Shown: positions 9,012-16,694 of the stretch, piece after piece
Position numbering within the stretch: position 1 is the first letter of the stretch
Layout of the letters: each line of letters starts with the position of its first letter
Origin: JAFDBW01 sp963723355
GTDB lineage: Bacteria > Desulfobacterota > Desulfuromonadia > Desulfuromonadales > BM103
Reading direction: 5' to 3'
Assembly: GCA_963723355.1 (NCBI GenBank)
Contig: CAVRQQ010000012.1
Span: forward strand, 1-64,000
DNA: 64,000 nt
Notes under the pieces: generated by a model
What the model was told of the DNA's origin: nothing
Database searches by the model: none
Seen by the model: only the letters and a program-made list of their open reading frames with translations
Made by a program: the position numbers and the translations under genes

Positions 9012-9434
9012 TCAGGCTTTTTCCGCGGCCTCTACGTCATCAGCCTCGGCTGCAGCCGGCGCTTCGGTCTCGACAGCCTGCTCTTTTGTCGCTTCGACAT
9101 CGGCATCCGCTTCGGCAGCAGGCTCGGCAACAACCGGTGCCTGGTAACCATTCTCCAGCACAACTGTCTGGAACTTGATCACCATTTCATCGATGCGCAT
9201 ACGGCGCTCGAACTCGGCAATAACGGTCGGCTCAGCGTCGAAGATCATCAGGACATAGCAGCCCTTGGACTGCTTTTTGACCTGATAGGCAAGGGTCCGG
9301 ACACCCCAGTTTTCGACCTTGAGGACTTCAGCACCCTGATCCGACAAAATGGTCTTGTATTTGTCGATGATCGTGGTCTGGTCGTCCCCGACAACTTCCG
9401 GGTGGACGATGAAGATTGATTCGTAGGTTCGCAT
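9012..9434 (-). CDS. rpsF: 30S ribosomal protein S6 with acidic tail
   Basis: Small-subunit platform protein that binds S18. I start it at the ATG at 9434 (MRTYESIFIVHPEVV), preceded by AGAGGAG seven bases away; an upstream in-frame codon at 9476 has no support. The core runs to about residue 103 (KFQTVVLENGY). A 37-residue tail of Ala, Glu and Asp follows (for example AAEADADVEATKEQAVETE). Acidic S6 tails are known in E. coli, where glutamates are added by RimK; whether that happens here is unknown. First gene of the rpsF-rpsR-DUF2232-rplI-dnaB run. Confidence 0.95.
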   Translation of the reverse strand: MRTYESIFIVHPEVVGDDQTTIIDKYKTILSDQGAEVLKVENWGVRTLAYQVKKQSKGCYVLMIFDAEPTVIAEFERRMRIDEMVIKFQTVVLENGYQAPVVAEPAAEADADVEATKEQAVETEAPAAAEADDVEAAEKA

Positions 9435-9518
9435 AAAAAACTCCTCTTGAGTTATTAGCCCCACTTGGCGGAGCAAGGAGCGGAAGCACCCAACATACTC
9501 CCGTCGAAAGAACTTTGT
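9435..9518 (-). promoter_or_regulatory. rpsF leader, possible S6:S18 autoregulatory RNA
   Basis: The 5' leader between the candidate promoter and rpsF contains complementary segments with CCG trinucleotides (CTTCCGCTCC and CTCCGCC opposite GTGGGGC on the minus strand). The known S6:S18 leader motif also presents a CCG in a bulge. The resemblance is only by eye. Confidence 0.3.
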
Positions 9519-9547
9519 TTTCTACCACACACTTAAGCGTGAGGCAA
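9519..9547 (-). promoter_or_regulatory. Candidate promoter of the rpsF-dnaB operon
   Basis: On the minus strand TTGCCT (9542-9547) and TAGAAA (9519-9524) are separated by exactly 17 bases, about 80 bases upstream of rpsF. Confidence 0.5.
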
Positions 9548-9573
9548 CGGAAAACTCTTAAAACCGGCATCAA

Positions 9574-9660
9574 GAATTCCGTATTCAGAATCCAGTGGCT
9601 AACCTGCCACTTTTCTGCCATTTGCATTCTGAATTGTGGATACTGGCTACTGGATTCCTG
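9574..9660. repeat. Intergenic inverted repeat, copy A
   Basis: Within the 347-base gap between hppA and rpsF lie two facing copies of an ATTCTGAAT module (left arm 9574-9593, right arm from 9626), with an inner 6-bp AGTGGC/GCCACT inverted repeat. The right arm continues into TACTGG and a further TACTGGATTC. The same module builds copy B at 52523-52594. No coding content is seen here, and the rest of the gap holds only the rpsF promoter and the hppA terminator. Confidence 0.6.
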
Positions 9661-9725
9661 GCTCCAGTCTGAACAGACCGGTTGCCGGTTACGGATTACA
9701 GATCTCGATTGTTCCAAATGATAAA

Positions 9726-9758
9726 GACGATAGCCGGGGCGTTGCCCCGGCTATCGTC
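9726..9758 (-). terminator. Terminator of hppA
   Basis: A perfect 15-bp stem (9726-9740 with 9744-9758, loop GTT) lies just after the hppA stop. The minus-strand tail is TTTATCATTTGG, a weak T-tract, but the stem is very stable. Confidence 0.8.
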
Positions 9759-9781
9759 ATGTCTACCTATTTATGTCCGGC

Positions 9782-11791
9782 TCAAATCAGCAGTGGTGCG
9801 ATAACCAGAGACACGACACTCATCAGCTTGATAAGAATATTCATGGACGGACCGGAAGTATCTTTGAAGGGGTCGCCGACCGTGTCGCCGATCACTGCGG
9901 CGTTGTGTGCATCGCCGCCCTTCTCTTCACCTGCCAGGTCACCTTTTTCGATGTACTTCTTGGCGTTGTCCCAGGCACCGCCGCCGTTGGACATCATCAG
10001 GGCGAGCAGGACACCGGCCAGGGTGGCGCCGGCGAGCATGCCGCCGAGAGCTTCCTTGCCGATGATGAAACCGATCAGGACCGGGGCGATAACCGCGACG
10101 ACACCCGGCAGGACCATCTCGCGCAAAGCAGCCCGGGCAGAGATATCAACGCACTTCGCCGAATCCGGCTTGACGCCTTCCTTGCCTTCAAGGAGGCCGG
10201 GAATCTCACGGAACTGGCGACGGATTTCTTCGACCATCTGGGCCGCGGCACGACCGACGCTGGTCATGGTCAGGGCACCGATGAAGAACGGCAGGGCGCC
10301 ACCGATCAGCAGGCCGATCACGACCTTCGGGTCGATCAGGTTAATAACTTCAAGCTTGACCGTCGTTGCGTAGGCCGAGAACAGCGCCAGGGCAGTCAGG
10401 GCAGCGGAGCCGATGGCGAAGCCCTTACCGATAGCGGCTGTGGTGTTGCCGATCGCATCGAGGCCGTCGGTGATCTTGCGAACATCGGGGCCAAGACCGG
10501 CCATCTCCGAGATACCGCCGGCATTGTCAGCAATCGGGCCATAAGCATCAACCGTCATCGTCACACCGACAGTGGCCAGCATGCCAACCGCGGCGATGCC
10601 TATGCCATACAGGCCGGCAAAGACATTGGCAACGGCGATGGCGACACAGATGACCAGGATCGGTCCGGCAGTACTTTCCAGGCCGACGGCAAGGCCGGTG
10701 ATGATGTTGGTTGCCGGACCGGTTTTGCTCGCTTCAGCGATGCGGGCAACCGGGGTGGACGCGGTGTAGTATTCTGTGATCTGTCCGATCGCAACACCGG
10801 CCAGGCAGCCGACCAGTACAGCAAGAAAAACACCGAACTTGAGGCCCATACCCCAGATGACCAGGATCGAAACGACCAGGAAGCCACCAGCAGCAACGAA
10901 AGTCGTATAGTGAAGCGCCTTGGCAGGATCCTGATTGCAAAGCTTCTTCATCGACCAGATGCCGACAAAGGAGAAGAGCAGGCCAGTTACTGCCAGGGCG
11001 ATCGGCAGGTACATGGCTGCAGCCTGAACACCTTCACCGGTGCCGAGCTTGGCCAGCAGTTCCGGGCTGGCGGCAGCGGCAATAGCAATCGTCGCGATAA
11101 TCGAGCCGACATAAGATTCGAAAATGTCAGCACCCATACCGGCCGTATCGCCGACACAATCGCCTACGTTGTCAGCAATCACACCCGGGTTACGCGGATC
11201 ATCTTCAGGAATGCCTGCTTCGACCTTGCCAACCAGGTCGGCACCAACATCAGCAGCCTTGGTATAGATGCCGCCACCAACACGCGCAAACAGGGCAATC
11301 GACGAGGCGCCCATGGCAAACCCGTTGATATACCTGACGGTTGTGATGTCGCCGCCATATGCCATGTAGGCGATACCGACACCGACCAGGCCCAGGGACG
11401 CAACAGCGAGACCCATAACCGCACCACCATTGAAAGAAACCATCAGTGCGGCAGCCTGACCCGACACGCGGGCAGCCTCAGAAGTCCGGACATTGGCCCG
11501 GGTCGCAGCCTTCATCCCGATAAAACCGCAGGTCATGGAACAGAGTGCGCCGCCCAGGAAAGCGAAGGCCGTCTGATAATTCATGCCGACCGTGATGATC
11601 ACAAAGACCAGGGCGATAAAAATAGCCAGGACCCTGTATTCGCGCCCGAGAAAGGCCATGGCGCCGTCGTGAATCTGCTCGGAGATGTCCTTCATGACGT
11701 CGTTGCCAACCGGCTGTTTCTTGACCTTGTTGTACAGGACAATAGCGATTATGAAACCGATAATGCCCAGGATTGGTGCTATAGCTTGCAT
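9782..11791 (-). CDS. hppA: Membrane-bound ion-pumping pyrophosphatase, K+-dependent type
   Basis: Couples pyrophosphate hydrolysis to H+ or Na+ transport across the inner membrane. 669 residues with about 16 hydrophobic segments. The substrate-binding acidic motifs are present: DVGADLVGKVEAGIPEDDPR, then DNVGDCVGDTAGMGADIFES, and near the C-terminus DNAKKYIEKG and GDTVGDPFKDTSGPS. In GNTTAAIGKG (about 448-457) the diagnostic position is Ala, which marks the K+-dependent subfamily; a Lys would mark the K+-independent one. Whether it pumps Na+ or H+ cannot be read reliably. The gene stands alone between two operons with its own terminator and a good ribosome site (AAGGGAG). Confidence 0.95.
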   Translation of the reverse strand: MQAIAPILGIIGFIIAIVLYNKVKKQPVGNDVMKDISEQIHDGAMAFLGREYRVLAIFIALVFVIITVGMNYQTAFAFLGGALCSMTCGFIGMKAATRANVRTSEAARVSGQAAALMVSFNGGAVMGLAVASLGLVGVGIAYMAYGGDITTVRYINGFAMGASSIALFARVGGGIYTKAADVGADLVGKVEAGIPEDDPRNPGVIADNVGDCVGDTAGMGADIFESYVGSIIATIAIAAAASPELLAKLGTGEGVQAAAMYLPIALAVTGLLFSFVGIWSMKKLCNQDPAKALHYTTFVAAGGFLVVSILVIWGMGLKFGVFLAVLVGCLAGVAIGQITEYYTASTPVARIAEASKTGPATNIITGLAVGLESTAGPILVICVAIAVANVFAGLYGIGIAAVGMLATVGVTMTVDAYGPIADNAGGISEMAGLGPDVRKITDGLDAIGNTTAAIGKGFAIGSAALTALALFSAYATTVKLEVINLIDPKVVIGLLIGGALPFFIGALTMTSVGRAAAQMVEEIRRQFREIPGLLEGKEGVKPDSAKCVDISARAALREMVLPGVVAVIAPVLIGFIIGKEALGGMLAGATLAGVLLALMMSNGGGAWDNAKKYIEKGDLAGEEKGGDAHNAAVIGDTVGDPFKDTSGPSMNILIKLMSVVSLVIAPLLI

Positions 11792-11821
11792 GTCTTTCTC
11801 CCTTTAACCTTTCTGGCGTGT

Positions 11822-12400
11822 TTACTTAGTCAACAAATCACGATTGTTATAAAGATTCATGGCTTCCTGTGGCCCCTTTTGTACAAGTACCTCAAGAGCA
11901 TCGGCAGCCTTTTCTACGTATTCGTGCAATTGCGCGCGTTCAGCCGCGTTGAAGCAGCTCAAAACATATCTTGAGACGTCACCACCGGCGGGAGGCCTCC
12001 CGACCCCCATGCGCAGCCGGCTGTACTCTGTCTCACCAAGAGATCCGGCGATGCTGCGCAGCCCATTGTGGCCGCCATGGCCGCCACCGACCTTGATGCG
12101 CAGCGAACCGAAATCCAGGTCGATTTCGTCGTGAACCACAACCATATCTCCCGGCTCAACACCGAGGGATTGGAAGGCTGAAGCAACGCTTGTGCCGCTG
12201 CGATTCATATATGTCTGCGGCAACAGTATCGTTGCCTCGGTGCCGGCCACCCGCCCTACACCATAAATTCCCTGGTGACCTTTGCGCTTCAGAGCGATCC
12301 CGTTTCGCTCGGCAAGGGTAGCGGTGACCATAAAGCCTATATTGTGGCGCGTTGCGGCATATTCAGGGCCCGGGTTGCCCAACCCAACGATCAGTTTCAA
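11822..12400 (-). CDS. pth: Peptidyl-tRNA hydrolase
   Basis: Releases peptides from peptidyl-tRNA that drops off the ribosome. The 192-residue product starts LIVGLGNPGPEYAATRHN, carrying the catalytic His in TRHNIGFMV, and contains LLLPQTYMNRSG-like and VHDEIDLDFG motifs plus KVGGGHGGHNGLRSI. The start codon is TTG at 12400 (minus strand), supported by GAGGT six bases upstream and by exact family alignment of the N-terminus. It follows rplY after 14 bases, a common pairing in bacteria. Intact. Confidence 0.96.
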   Translation of the reverse strand: MKLIVGLGNPGPEYAATRHNIGFMVTATLAERNGIALKRKGHQGIYGVGRVAGTEATILLPQTYMNRSGTSVASAFQSLGVEPGDMVVVHDEIDLDFGSLRIKVGGGHGGHNGLRSIAGSLGETEYSRLRMGVGRPPAGGDVSRYVLSCFNAAERAQLHEYVEKAADALEVLVQKGPQEAMNLYNNRDLLTK

Positions 12401-12414
12401 AAGAAACCTCTACC

Positions 12415-13074
12415 TTATGACTCTTCGGCTTCCTCAGATCCCTCTTCGGCAACTTCACCTTCAGCGACCTCACCTTCAAGGAGCTCTTCTTCTTCCGTCT
12501 CTTCGACTTCTTCAGCCATACGTCCGACCACAGTCAGAACCGTGAAGTTGACGTCGTGTTGGGATTCGACCCCTTCCGGAAGCGTCACCTCGTCAATATG
12601 GACAGCGTCTCCAACTTCCAGTTCTTCGACATTGACCTCAATTGAGGTCGGGATGTTGGTTGGCAGACATAAAAGCTCTAGTTCATGACGAACCATCTGC
12701 AGAGTGCCGCCCTCTTTCTCCCCTTTGGATTTACCCTGCGGGCTGACCGGGACCATGAAGGCAATTTTCTTTTTCAGGTCAAGAGCATAGAAGTCGACAT
12801 GCTTGGGATCCCGACGGATGGCATCGATCTGCATATCCTTGAGGACTACGACCTTGCCGTCAAACGGTCCATCGCCCTTCAGGGTGATCAGAGTGTTCCA
12901 CCCTGCTTCGGTGGCTGTTGCCTGCTGCAGGGCTTTCGGGTCAACACGAAGATTGAGTGTTTCAATCCCCTTGCCATAAACCACGGCCGGCACCAGACCG
13001 TCAGCACGGACTTTGCGGGAGCCGCCTTTACCCGTGCGAACCCGCGGTTCAACGTTCAGGACTGATTTCGCCAT
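12415..13074 (-). CDS. rplY: 50S ribosomal protein L25, long (Ctc) form with acidic tail
   Basis: 5S rRNA-binding protein of the large subunit. The N-terminal L25 domain (VEPRVRTGKGGSRKVRADG, VYGKGIETLNLRVD) is followed by the C-terminal TL5/Ctc domain (about residues 95-185). The final 30 or so residues are an acidic run (EEEELLEGEVAEGEVAEE and on). 219 residues in total, long but normal for the Ctc type. It sits between prs and pth, the usual prs-rplY-pth order, with a GGAGGAAC ribosome site before the ATG. Confidence 0.95.
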   Translation of the reverse strand: MAKSVLNVEPRVRTGKGGSRKVRADGLVPAVVYGKGIETLNLRVDPKALQQATATEAGWNTLITLKGDGPFDGKVVVLKDMQIDAIRRDPKHVDFYALDLKKKIAFMVPVSPQGKSKGEKEGGTLQMVRHELELLCLPTNIPTSIEVNVEELEVGDAVHIDEVTLPEGVESQHDVNFTVLTVVGRMAEEVEETEEEELLEGEVAEGEVAEEGSEEAEES

Positions 13075-13132
13075 TTATCTGTTCCTCCATCCTTAGAACT
13101 TCTTGAGTTTATTGTCTTAAGTGTCCGCTCGC

Positions 13133-14074
13133 TCAAACGAAAAGCGAGCTGACCGATTCGTCGCCATGAATCCGGTTGATAGCTTCCGCCAACAGCTTTG
13201 CCACGGAAATAATCCGCAGGCGCGGGCATTCAATGACTTTCGCCTCTGCAGGGATCGTGTTGCTGATCAGGACTTCCTTGAGTGAACTTGCATTGATCCG
13301 TTCCAGTGCCGGGCCGGAGAGAACTGCATGCGTTGCTGTAGCATGGACGTCGCCGGCCCCGTGGGCCTTGAGTGCCGTAGCGGCCTGGCACAGAGTCCCG
13401 GCCGTATCAATCATGTCATCGACAATGATACAGGTCTTGCCGTCAACATCACCGATAATATGCATGACCTCGGAGACATTTGCCGCACTGCGCCGCTTGT
13501 CGATAATTGCCAGCCCGGCATTCAGACGTTTGGCGAAAGCCCGCGCACGCTCGGTTCCGCCAGCATCCGGAGAGACGACAACCACTTCATCGGAAAAACG
13601 GGACTTGATGTCATCGAGGACGACCGGGGCCGCGTACAAATGATCCACAGGAATATTGAAGAACCCCTGGATCTGTCCGGCGTGCAGGTCTACACATAAC
13701 ACGCGCTGGGCTCCGGCCGTCGTAATCAGGTCGGCAACGAGCTTGCTGGTAATCGGGGTTCGCGGCGCAACCTTGCGGTCCTGCCGGGCATAACCGAAAT
13801 ACGGGATAACCGCGGTAATACGTGCAGCCGACGCGCGCTTCAGCGCATCGATCATAACCAGAAGTTCCATCAGGTTCTGGTTGGCCGGCTGGCAGGTCGG
13901 CTGGACCACAAAAACGTCGCGTCCGCGGACATTCTCGTTGATCTCAACCATAATTTCGCCGTCAGAGAAACTCTTGACGCTGGCCTTGGCCAGAGGGACG
14001 GACAGGTGATCACAGATTTCCCGAGCCAATGCGGGGTTTGCGTTCCCGGTAAAAATCTTCAGTTCTTTGAACAC
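13133..14074 (-). CDS. prs: Ribose-phosphate pyrophosphokinase (PRPP synthetase)
   Basis: Makes PRPP from ribose 5-phosphate and ATP, feeding purine, pyrimidine, His and Trp synthesis. The GTG at 14074 gives VFKELKIFTGNANPALA and 313 residues, the standard length; the open frame extends 33 codons further upstream but that part has no family match. GGTGG lies upstream of the GTG. Motifs: RGRDVFVVQPTC, YARQDRK (catalytic loop), DLHAGQIQGFF, and the PRPP loop CIIVDDMIDTAGT. It follows tRNA-Gln and ispE, a conserved cluster. PRPP made here also feeds the trpD step encoded at 51.5 kb. Confidence 0.96.
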   Translation of the reverse strand: MFKELKIFTGNANPALAREICDHLSVPLAKASVKSFSDGEIMVEINENVRGRDVFVVQPTCQPANQNLMELLVMIDALKRASAARITAVIPYFGYARQDRKVAPRTPITSKLVADLITTAGAQRVLCVDLHAGQIQGFFNIPVDHLYAAPVVLDDIKSRFSDEVVVVSPDAGGTERARAFAKRLNAGLAIIDKRRSAANVSEVMHIIGDVDGKTCIIVDDMIDTAGTLCQAATALKAHGAGDVHATATHAVLSGPALERINASSLKEVLISNTIPAEAKVIECPRLRIISVAKLLAEAINRIHGDESVSSLFV

Positions 14075-14179
14075 GTTACCACCTGTTGCTGGAGTCACCA
14101 GGCCATAGACTGGCCTGATCAGATTCTCATATTCAAACTTGACGACGGCCACATTAGGCCTGTCGGCAATCATCTTATA

Positions 14180-14254
14180 TGGCAGGGGCGGCAGGGATCG
14201 AACCTGCGCATGACGGGATCAAAACCCGTTGCCTTACCGCTTGGCGACGCCCCT
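14180..14254 (-). tRNA. tRNA-Gln (anticodon TTG)
   Basis: On the minus strand a cloverleaf is clear: acceptor AGGGGCG pairs with CGCCCCT, anticodon arm GGGTTTTGATCCC exposes TTG, T-arm GCAGG-TTCGATC-CCTGC. The 3' CCA is encoded (TGG at 14180-14182 on the plus strand). It lies between ispE and prs and is probably processed from their transcript. Confidence 0.96.
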
Positions 14255-14275
14255 ATAATTCAATTTGCTATGCAT

Positions 14276-15115
14276 TCATAGAGGGCTGACAACATCAACC
14301 CACCATTCAGTGTCTCCGGAGATGGCTGCCGCCGCCCGTTCGGCGCAGCCACGTTCTGCAAATATGCCGAATACGGTAGGGCCGCTCCCGGACATGAGAG
14401 CTCCTGCGGCCCCGCTGGCAATCAGACGTTCTTTGATCGTCGTGATCACAGGGTAGTGTTGGCAGGTGACTACTTCAAGATCGTTATGTAGCAGACGCAC
14501 TAAAGCACTTGTTCCCTGGGGAAACCTCGGAAGTTTAGCGATTGACCTGTGGTGTGTCAACCCCAAATTTTGAAAGGCCCACGCAGTCGAAACGGCAACC
14601 CGCGGGTTAACCAGAACCAGCCATATCGGAGGCAATCCTGGCCACGGTTGCAGTTGCTCTCCAACACCTGTCGCCCATGCCGTCTGGCCGTAAAGAAAAA
14701 ACGGCACATCGGCACCAAGCTGTCGGCCCAAAACCATCAGTTCACTACAGGAAAGGCCGCTATCCAAAAGGTCGTTCAGCGCGGACAGAACAGCCGCGGC
14801 ATCCGATGAGCCGCCACCCAGCCCTGCCGCCTCAGGGATTTTCTTTTCTATGTTAATCGCGACGCTGTAAGTCTTGTCCACGTGCTGCAAAAACAACCTG
14901 GCGGCGCGCGCTGCAAGGTTTTCAACTCCGGGAGAAAGATTGACCTGCGGACAACACACCGTTATATCCGAACCGGTTGATACCGCAACGTCAAGTCGAT
15001 CCTGCAAACCGATCTTTTGCATCAATGTGGCCAGGTCGTGGTAACCATCTTCACGCCGGCCAAGCACATGCAAACAAAGATTTATTTTGGCCGGGGCGTA
15101 AACACGTTTGATCAT
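14276..15115 (-). CDS. ispE: 4-diphosphocytidyl-2-C-methyl-D-erythritol kinase
   Basis: GHMP-family kinase of the MEP pathway; phosphorylates CDP-methylerythritol on the way to isoprenoid precursors. I start at the ATG at 15115 (MIKRVYAPAKINLCLHVLG), since family homology begins there and AAAGGTG precedes it; the frame extends 28 codons upstream without support. Motifs: YAPAKINLCL, the glycine-rich ATP loop IPEAAGLGGGSSDAAA (about 90-105) and the C-terminal ASGAAGALMSGSGPTVFG. 279 residues, standard. Followed by tRNA-Gln and prs. Confidence 0.95.
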   Translation of the reverse strand: MIKRVYAPAKINLCLHVLGRREDGYHDLATLMQKIGLQDRLDVAVSTGSDITVCCPQVNLSPGVENLAARAARLFLQHVDKTYSVAINIEKKIPEAAGLGGGSSDAAAVLSALNDLLDSGLSCSELMVLGRQLGADVPFFLYGQTAWATGVGEQLQPWPGLPPIWLVLVNPRVAVSTAWAFQNLGLTHHRSIAKLPRFPQGTSALVRLLHNDLEVVTCQHYPVITTIKERLIASGAAGALMSGSGPTVFGIFAERGCAERAAAAISGDTEWWVDVVSPL

Positions 15116-15576
15116 TTTCACACCTTTGAACTTCCAGGCAGGATGGCCGGACTTAAAGTCCCCTAAGGAGTCGAAACCAATTATATTTCGGGCCTTCAAG
15201 AATCAGTCTTCATAAACCGCCAAACCTGTTATCATGGCACACACTATAAGTATAGGAAGAAGGTTTCAAGCCAAATTATTCCTGTCAATCAACACCGATT
15301 TTCAAATATCGTTTTGAGGTCTTTTAATCCAGCTGAATAGTGTGACTGATTTTCGCCACAATGGGTATTTTTTAGCCTCGCCATGCATGTTCGTATCAAT
15401 CATGAATCGTTTGTCAAAGCCTTGCAAACATTCTTTTTTGTGCTTGAATATAGGAATGCAAACAGTTTTTGATTAATGGCATCTTCCTTGCGTTAGAGAA
15501 CTGTTGCAACCACGTACTCTTAAAGGCATCAGGCCTTTTATTCGCAAACCCCAACTTACAGAGGAGGCAACACAAC
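15116..15576. other. Regulatory region between ispE and the TRAP operon
   Basis: This 461-base, AT-rich divergent gap has no protein-like frame. Its right part holds a sigma-54 promoter (listed separately). The 150-350 bases upstream of that promoter would be the place for activator-binding sites; GTGTGAC and similar short half-sites are present, but I cannot define a convincing dyad. The ispE promoter must lie in the left part. Confidence 0.5.
15477..15492 (+). promoter_or_regulatory. Sigma-54 (RpoN) promoter of the TRAP operon
   Basis: TGGCATCTTCCTTGCG matches the -24/-12 consensus: GG at 15478-15479 and GC at 15490-15491 with exactly 10 bases between them. Transcription would begin near 15503, about 75 bases before the receptor gene. 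A sigma-54 promoter needs an NtrC-type activator; one is encoded at 3792, but no link is shown. Confidence 0.75.
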
Positions 15577-16578
15577 ATGAACATGAAAACTGCAAAACGT
15601 TTCCTGTCACTGGTCAGCGCCCTGGCGCTGGTCGCAGCCTTTGCCCTGCCCAGCACGGCACTCGCAGAAAAAACCCGTCTCGGTTTTGGTGGCGGCCCTG
15701 AAGGGGGTACCTTCCAGTACTTCTCCAACGGCATTGCATCCCGTCTTTCCAAAATGCTCCCGGACGTGGAAGTCTCCAACATGGCTTCAGCAGGCTCGGT
15801 TGAGAACGTCCGTCGCGCCAACTCCGGTGAGATTGACTTCGGCATCGGCTACTCAGGTGACACCTATCTGGCTCGCAACGGTCGCCTGACCAACGATACC
15901 ACCAAGTATCCGAATGTTATGGCCATGGCATTCCTGTATGGCGCACCGGCTCACCTCGTCGTCCTTGAAGGCAGCGGCATCAAAGAAGTTGCCGACCTCG
16001 AAGGCAAACGCATTGCCGTTGGCGGGGCCGGCTCCGGCGCTGCCGCAGCAGCACAGCGTTACTTCAGCGCACTTGGGCTGTGGGACAAGATGAATGTCGA
16101 ATTCATCGGCTACAGCAAAGCCGCAGCAGCCATCGGTGACGGCCTGATCGACGCCATGTGGGTCTTTGCCGGTTTCCCCAACAGCTCGATCATCCAGGCT
16201 GCCGCCAGCAACAAGATCAAGATCCTCGACACATTCTCCGCTGGTGAGAAGGGCGGTGCTTTCGAGCAGTACCCCTTCTACGCACCTCTGACAATTCCGG
16301 CCGGCACCTACAGCGGCGTTGACTACGACGTCAAGTCCTTCCAGGACTCGGCCCTTTGGATTGCCAGCAAGGATGTTGCTCCTGAGCACGTCTACAACGC
16401 CCTGGCCAACATCTACACCAAGGATGGCCTCTCCTACATGGTTAAAGTCAAGAGCACTGCCAAGTCCATGTCGGTAGAAGGCGCTCTCACCGGTATCGTC
16501 ACCCCGGTACACCCTGGCGCCCAGAAATTCTGGAAAGAGCAGGGTCTCACTCTGAACGAAGCTCAAATGGGCAAGTAA
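15577..16578 (+). CDS. TAXI-family TRAP transporter substrate-binding protein
   Basis: Periplasmic receptor of a tripartite ATP-independent (TRAP) transporter. The start at 15577 follows GAGGAGG by 9 bases. A signal peptide is evident (basic MNMKTAKRF, hydrophobic core to about residue 25, cleavage after STALA). The mature protein opens with LGFGGGPEGGTFQYF, the TAXI (TRAP-associated extracytoplasmic immunogenic) signature, and has VGGAGSGAAAAAQRYF and LIDAMWVFAGFP later. 333 residues, standard. Related receptors take glutamate or other carboxylates; the ligand here is unknown. It is transcribed from the sigma-54 promoter upstream and followed by a hairpin before the permease gene. Confidence 0.93.
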   Translation: MNMKTAKRFLSLVSALALVAAFALPSTALAEKTRLGFGGGPEGGTFQYFSNGIASRLSKMLPDVEVSNMASAGSVENVRRANSGEIDFGIGYSGDTYLARNGRLTNDTTKYPNVMAMAFLYGAPAHLVVLEGSGIKEVADLEGKRIAVGGAGSGAAAAAQRYFSALGLWDKMNVEFIGYSKAAAAIGDGLIDAMWVFAGFPNSSIIQAAASNKIKILDTFSAGEKGGAFEQYPFYAPLTIPAGTYSGVDYDVKSFQDSALWIASKDVAPEHVYNALANIYTKDGLSYMVKVKSTAKSMSVEGALTGIVTPVHPGAQKFWKEQGLTLNEAQMGK

Positions 16579-16602
16579 TCATCATCCAACCAGCAACCGG
16601 AG

Positions 16603-16630
16603 GCGGGGCCGCAAGGCCCCGCTTCTTCTC
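16603..16630 (+). terminator. Intercistronic hairpin between TRAP receptor and permease
   Basis: GCGGGGCC (16603-16610) pairs with GGCCCCGC (16615-16622) around a GCAA tetraloop, followed by TTCTTCTC. It lies 25 bases after the receptor stop and 70 bases before the permease, so it could partly terminate transcription or protect the receptor mRNA, giving more receptor than permease. Confidence 0.7.
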
Positions 16631-16694
16631 ACTGAGGCACATTCAGTTTTGGGCAACCAGGCCCTCATTTCATAAATTTAGGCAGGTAGTCAGT

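Noticed and set aside
9773..11974. Very long plus-strand open frame antisense to hppA (733 codons)
   Set aside because: It is the mirror of a highly conserved GC-rich gene, with no ribosome site and low-complexity Asp/His/Gln-rich content. No family resemblance.
15469..15576. Upstream extension of the TAXI receptor to an in-frame start at 15469
   Set aside because: It would overlap the sigma-54 promoter, and the ATG at 15577 has GAGGAGG plus a normal signal peptide.
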